From contig DGXB01000043.1 in assembly GCA_002396205.1 (NCBI GenBank), positions 1 to 43,337 of the forward strand: a DNA stretch of 43,337 nucleotides. Direction: 5' to 3'. The translations under genes and the position numbers were made by a program. Shown here in pieces: positions 41,159-43,337 of the stretch; within the stretch, counting starts at the first letter, position 1, and each line of letters starts with the position of its first letter. The notes under the pieces are model-generated. The model saw only the letters and a program-made list of their open reading frames with translations, made no database searches and had not been told where the DNA came from. Source of the DNA: Bacteroidales bacterium UBA4243 (GTDB lineage Bacteria; Bacteroidota; Bacteroidia; Bacteroidales; F082).

Positions 41159-41575
41159 ATGAAGAAGATATTCCTGATTCTGTCCACCATGTTGTTCTTG
41201 GCCTCTTGTTCGGCCCAGTTGACGGAAAAGGTTGAGGCCAAGTTCCCCAACGGCCAGCCTCGGTTGGTGCATTATTACGACAAGCACGACCAGTGTGTGA
41301 AAGAGACCGAGTATTACGAAACGGGACAGGTGAAGATGGAGGGTGGCATGAAAGACGGCAAGATGGACGGCGCCTGGACCGCTTTCTTCCCTGACGGGCG
41401 CGTGCAAAGTCACGGGACGTTCAAGGACGGCGAACGCACTGGCGCGGCCCAGGTCTTTTATGCCAATGGCAACAAATACCAAGAGGGCTTCTACAAGAAT
41501 GGGAAGCACTGCGGCAAGTGGAAGTTCTACGACGAGCAGGGCATCCTAATCAAGGAAGTGGATTACGGCGAGTGA
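41159..41575 (+). CDS. MORN-repeat (MORN_2/YwqK-like) lipoprotein
   Basis: 138 residues with lipobox MKKIFLILSTMLFLASC (Cys17). At least four MORN_2 repeats: KFPNGQPRLVHYYD, YYETGQVKMEGGMKDGKMDG, FFPDGRVQSHGTFKDGERTG, FYANGNKYQEGFYKNGKHCG, ending KWKFYDEQGILIKEV. Databases often label such proteins YwqK-family antitoxins, but no toxin lies nearby and a role as envelope protein is as likely. Starts 14 bases after pyrC. Confidence 0.85.
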   Translation: MKKIFLILSTMLFLASCSAQLTEKVEAKFPNGQPRLVHYYDKHDQCVKETEYYETGQVKMEGGMKDGKMDGAWTAFFPDGRVQSHGTFKDGERTGAAQVFYANGNKYQEGFYKNGKHCGKWKFYDEQGILIKEVDYGE

Positions 41576-41578
41576 CCT

Positions 41579-42616
41579 TTATTTGTTGGCCTTCTCCTCG
41601 TCGTTGTTATACCACTCAAGGTAGGCTTCGGTGAAATCCTTGCCCGATTCAACGAGTTTCGTCTTCTTTGTGTCGGAAAGGCCGAAGTCGATGGAGCTGA
41701 CGCCCAACGTATCGATGTAGACAGTGCGTTGCCAGTCGTCGCTGTGCAGATGCACGTTGTTCTGGAAGTCGATGAGCGCCGTGACCAATGCCTTCGTGTA
41801 GGTGAAGAAGCTGTTGATTTCCTTCTTTGCCGCATCGTCGTGGTTGACGAAAAGGTTGATATCTTCCTTGGCGTCCAAACGGAATCCCAGCGTTTCTTTG
41901 TTGTAGACGTACTCGTTCAGTTGGATGCTTCTCGTTTTCCTTCTCGCCTTGTTGATCTTCTCGTAGTATTCCGTCCGACGGATGTTGTTTTTGTCGGCAA
42001 CGAGCTGCGACTGGTCAAAGATTTTGATGGCGTAGTTGTCCAATAGCCCGCCGTCGACGTAGATATGGTCGTTGCCGCCAACGCCTTTCACGGCGGCGAA
42101 AAACAGCGGTATCGACATGGAGATGCGGGCAGCATCGGCGATTTTGACGTCAGGGGTTTGGCTGAAATTGAAGACTTTCGAATATCCCGTTGTGAGGTCG
42201 GCACCAATCAGGTTGATTTCCCTGTAAGGTTTGCCTTGTTTGCGCATTTTCTCAAGTTCGCCGAAGGTGATTTCGCCGTTGCCGGTCTTTTGCTCGATGT
42301 AGCCGGCCATCAGATTGCGGAAGAAGTCGCCCTTGTACCAGCCGTATTCCTTGAGCAGACGGGCGGTGTCGCGCACCACGCCCCACGAGCTGTCCATGAA
42401 GTTTTTGAAGTTGATTTTCCAAAGGACGTCTTTCAGCTCGTCGGCAGTGAAGCCCAATCCGACCAAGACGGCCACCATGGCACCAGCCGAAGTGCCTGCC
42501 ACGCGCTCGATGTTTTGTAGAATGCCTTCGCGTTCAAGCACTTCCATGGCTCCGACGTAGGCAATGCCTTTCACGCCGCCGCCTTCAAAAACCAAGTTCT
42601 TGAAATGATATGCCAT
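41579..42616 (-). CDS. Patatin-like phospholipase
   Basis: 345 residues. Patatin motifs: oxyanion loop EGGGVKGIAYVGAMEVLE (residues 11-28), nucleophile Ser43 in GTSAGAM, and catalytic Asp188 in VDGGLLDNY. The family hydrolyses acyl chains of phospholipids. No signal peptide or membrane segment is seen, so it is probably cytosolic. The C-terminal 120 residues are charged and include FFTYTKALVTALIDFQNNVH and end in GLSDTKKTKLVESGKDF, as in Bacteroidota homologues. Its stop lies 3 bases from the convergent MORN gene, leaving no room for a separate terminator. Confidence 0.92.
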   Translation of the reverse strand: MAYHFKNLVFEGGGVKGIAYVGAMEVLEREGILQNIERVAGTSAGAMVAVLVGLGFTADELKDVLWKINFKNFMDSSWGVVRDTARLLKEYGWYKGDFFRNLMAGYIEQKTGNGEITFGELEKMRKQGKPYREINLIGADLTTGYSKVFNFSQTPDVKIADAARISMSIPLFFAAVKGVGGNDHIYVDGGLLDNYAIKIFDQSQLVADKNNIRRTEYYEKINKARRKTRSIQLNEYVYNKETLGFRLDAKEDINLFVNHDDAAKKEINSFFTYTKALVTALIDFQNNVHLHSDDWQRTVYIDTLGVSSIDFGLSDTKKTKLVESGKDFTEAYLEWYNNDEEKANK

Positions 42617-42664
42617 TTTTGTTCAATTTTTAAGTTATGTCTTTGTTTTTAGGCTGTTTGGCTA

Positions 42665-43337
42665 CTAATCTATCACCCAACTTGTCCCTTCCTTGCCGTC
42701 TTTCAATGTGATATGAAGCTGGGCGAGGTTGTCGCGGATCTTGTCGCTGGTGGCCCAGTCCTTGTTGGCGCGGGCTTGCTTGCGGATGTCGATGATGGTC
42801 TGCATGAGGCCTTCAACGAGTTCGCCGTTGCCTTCCGAAGCACCGTTTTCCACCAAGCCAAGGATGTCGAAGACGAAGTCTTGGAACATCTTGTTGAGCA
42901 AGGCCAGCTCGTCAGGGTTGATTTGCGCCTTGCCGTCCTTGATGGTGTTCACCAAGCGCACGGCCTCGAAGAGATTGGCGATGACGATGGGCGAGTTGAA
43001 GTCGTCGTTCATGGCGTCGTAGCAGGCATCCACGATCTTTTGGATGTCAAGGTCGGCCGCGCCATCGGTGGCTTTCAGGCTCTTGGCGGCTTTCACGGCT
43101 TCCATCAGGCGGTTGTAGCCCTTTTCGGCGGCTTGCAGGGCTTCGTTCGAGAAGTCGAGGGTGCTGCGGTAGTGGGCTTGCAGGATGAAGAAGCGGATGG
43201 TCATCGGGGTGTAGGCTTGGGCTATCATTTCGTTGCCGTCCTTGTCTTTGTGGCTGGTGCCGTTGAAGAACTCGTCGAGGGTGATGAAGTTGCCGAGCGA
43301 CTTGCCCATCTTCTGTCCGCCGATGGTGATCATGTTG
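42665..43337 (-). CDS. cysS: Cysteine-tRNA ligase, C-terminal part (truncated by window edge)
   Basis: The frame is open to the window edge; about 224 C-terminal residues are visible. The class I synthetase signature appears as GGQKMGKSLGNFITLDEFF (KMSKS with Gly for the first Ser). Then come YRSTLDFSNEALQAAEKGY and the DALR-like helical domain, ending ADTIRDNLAQL-like SDKIRDNLAQLHITLKDGKE and GTSWVID. The N-terminal HIGH motif and zinc ligands lie outside. Upstream of patatin on the same strand with a 48-base gap. Confidence 0.94.
   Translation of the reverse strand, partial: NMITIGGQKMGKSLGNFITLDEFFNGTSHKDKDGNEMIAQAYTPMTIRFFILQAHYRSTLDFSNEALQAAEKGYNRLMEAVKAAKSLKATDGAADLDIQKIVDACYDAMNDDFNSPIVIANLFEAVRLVNTIKDGKAQINPDELALLNKMFQDFVFDILGLVENGASEGNGELVEGLMQTIIDIRKQARANKDWATSDKIRDNLAQLHITLKDGKEGTSWVID

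Noticed and set aside
41159..41575. Toxin-antitoxin antitoxin (YwqK label) for the MORN lipoprotein
   Set aside because: It has a lipoprotein signal and no toxin partner; the name is a family label only.
1..43337. tRNA or rRNA genes
   Set aside because: No cloverleaf with a GTTCRANNC-type arm or rRNA-like stretch was recognised in the spacers; a covariance search was not possible here.

Overview
The window comes from a member of the Bacteroidota, most likely an uncultured gut or rumen Bacteroidales. The evidence is the repeated promoter element TAnnTTTG in front of most transcription units, two proteins with type IX secretion (T9SS) C-terminal signals, GLPGLI-family and TonB-dependent outer-membrane proteins, many lipoproteins, DUF1573 proteins, and the order DUF1573-yajC-ybbR-coaE. 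Genes are about half G+C and spacers are AT-rich. No rRNA, tRNA, CRISPR array, prophage or complete insertion sequence was seen. Genus cannot be read from the sequence.

Layout. 1-2751 (minus): truncated urocanate hydratase and a DUF234-type ATPase. 3058-4973: small membrane protein plus a fimbrillin-like surface lipoprotein. 5492-10878: two T9SS substrates (a CUB-carrying amidase and a CHU_C protein), the second leading into DUF1573, yajC, ybbR-like and coaE. 11096-13323: iorA and iorB. 13424-17607 (minus): small lipoprotein, cstA, two PepSY-like proteins, and prfB with its programmed +1 frameshift. 17683-26605: two paralogous TPR-transmembrane-HTH regulators around a GLPGLI/GLPGLI/TonB-barrel operon, then a ParE/RelE-type toxin-antitoxin pair and a DUF1573 protein. 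26905-28860: membrane protein, winged-helix regulator, Ntn amide hydrolase. 28879-29233: remnant of an ATPase gene. 29281-38093: GH20 hexosaminidase, then a divergent set of secreted EEP-fold nuclease/phosphatase, TonB-dependent receptor and a large DUF5689 lipoprotein. 38184-38648: AT-rich immunity-like gene between copies of a terminator sequence. 39007-43337: glycosyltransferase, pyrC, MORN lipoprotein, patatin and truncated cysS.

Two themes go beyond routine annotation. First, each TPR-TM-HTH regulator has downstream of it a homologous spacer of about 136 bp carrying the same promoter block (19115-19250 and 25950-26086). This suggests a duplicated sensing module with its own target promoter, one copy driving GLPGLI/TonB genes and the other a DUF1573 gene, with a toxin-antitoxin cassette lying inside the second copy. 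Second, several families of small palindromic repeats are scattered through the window. At least two lie in frame inside protein-coding genes (22741-22817 in a TonB barrel, 29690-29719 in a hexosaminidase), and one begins on the last base of a stop codon (35300-35377).
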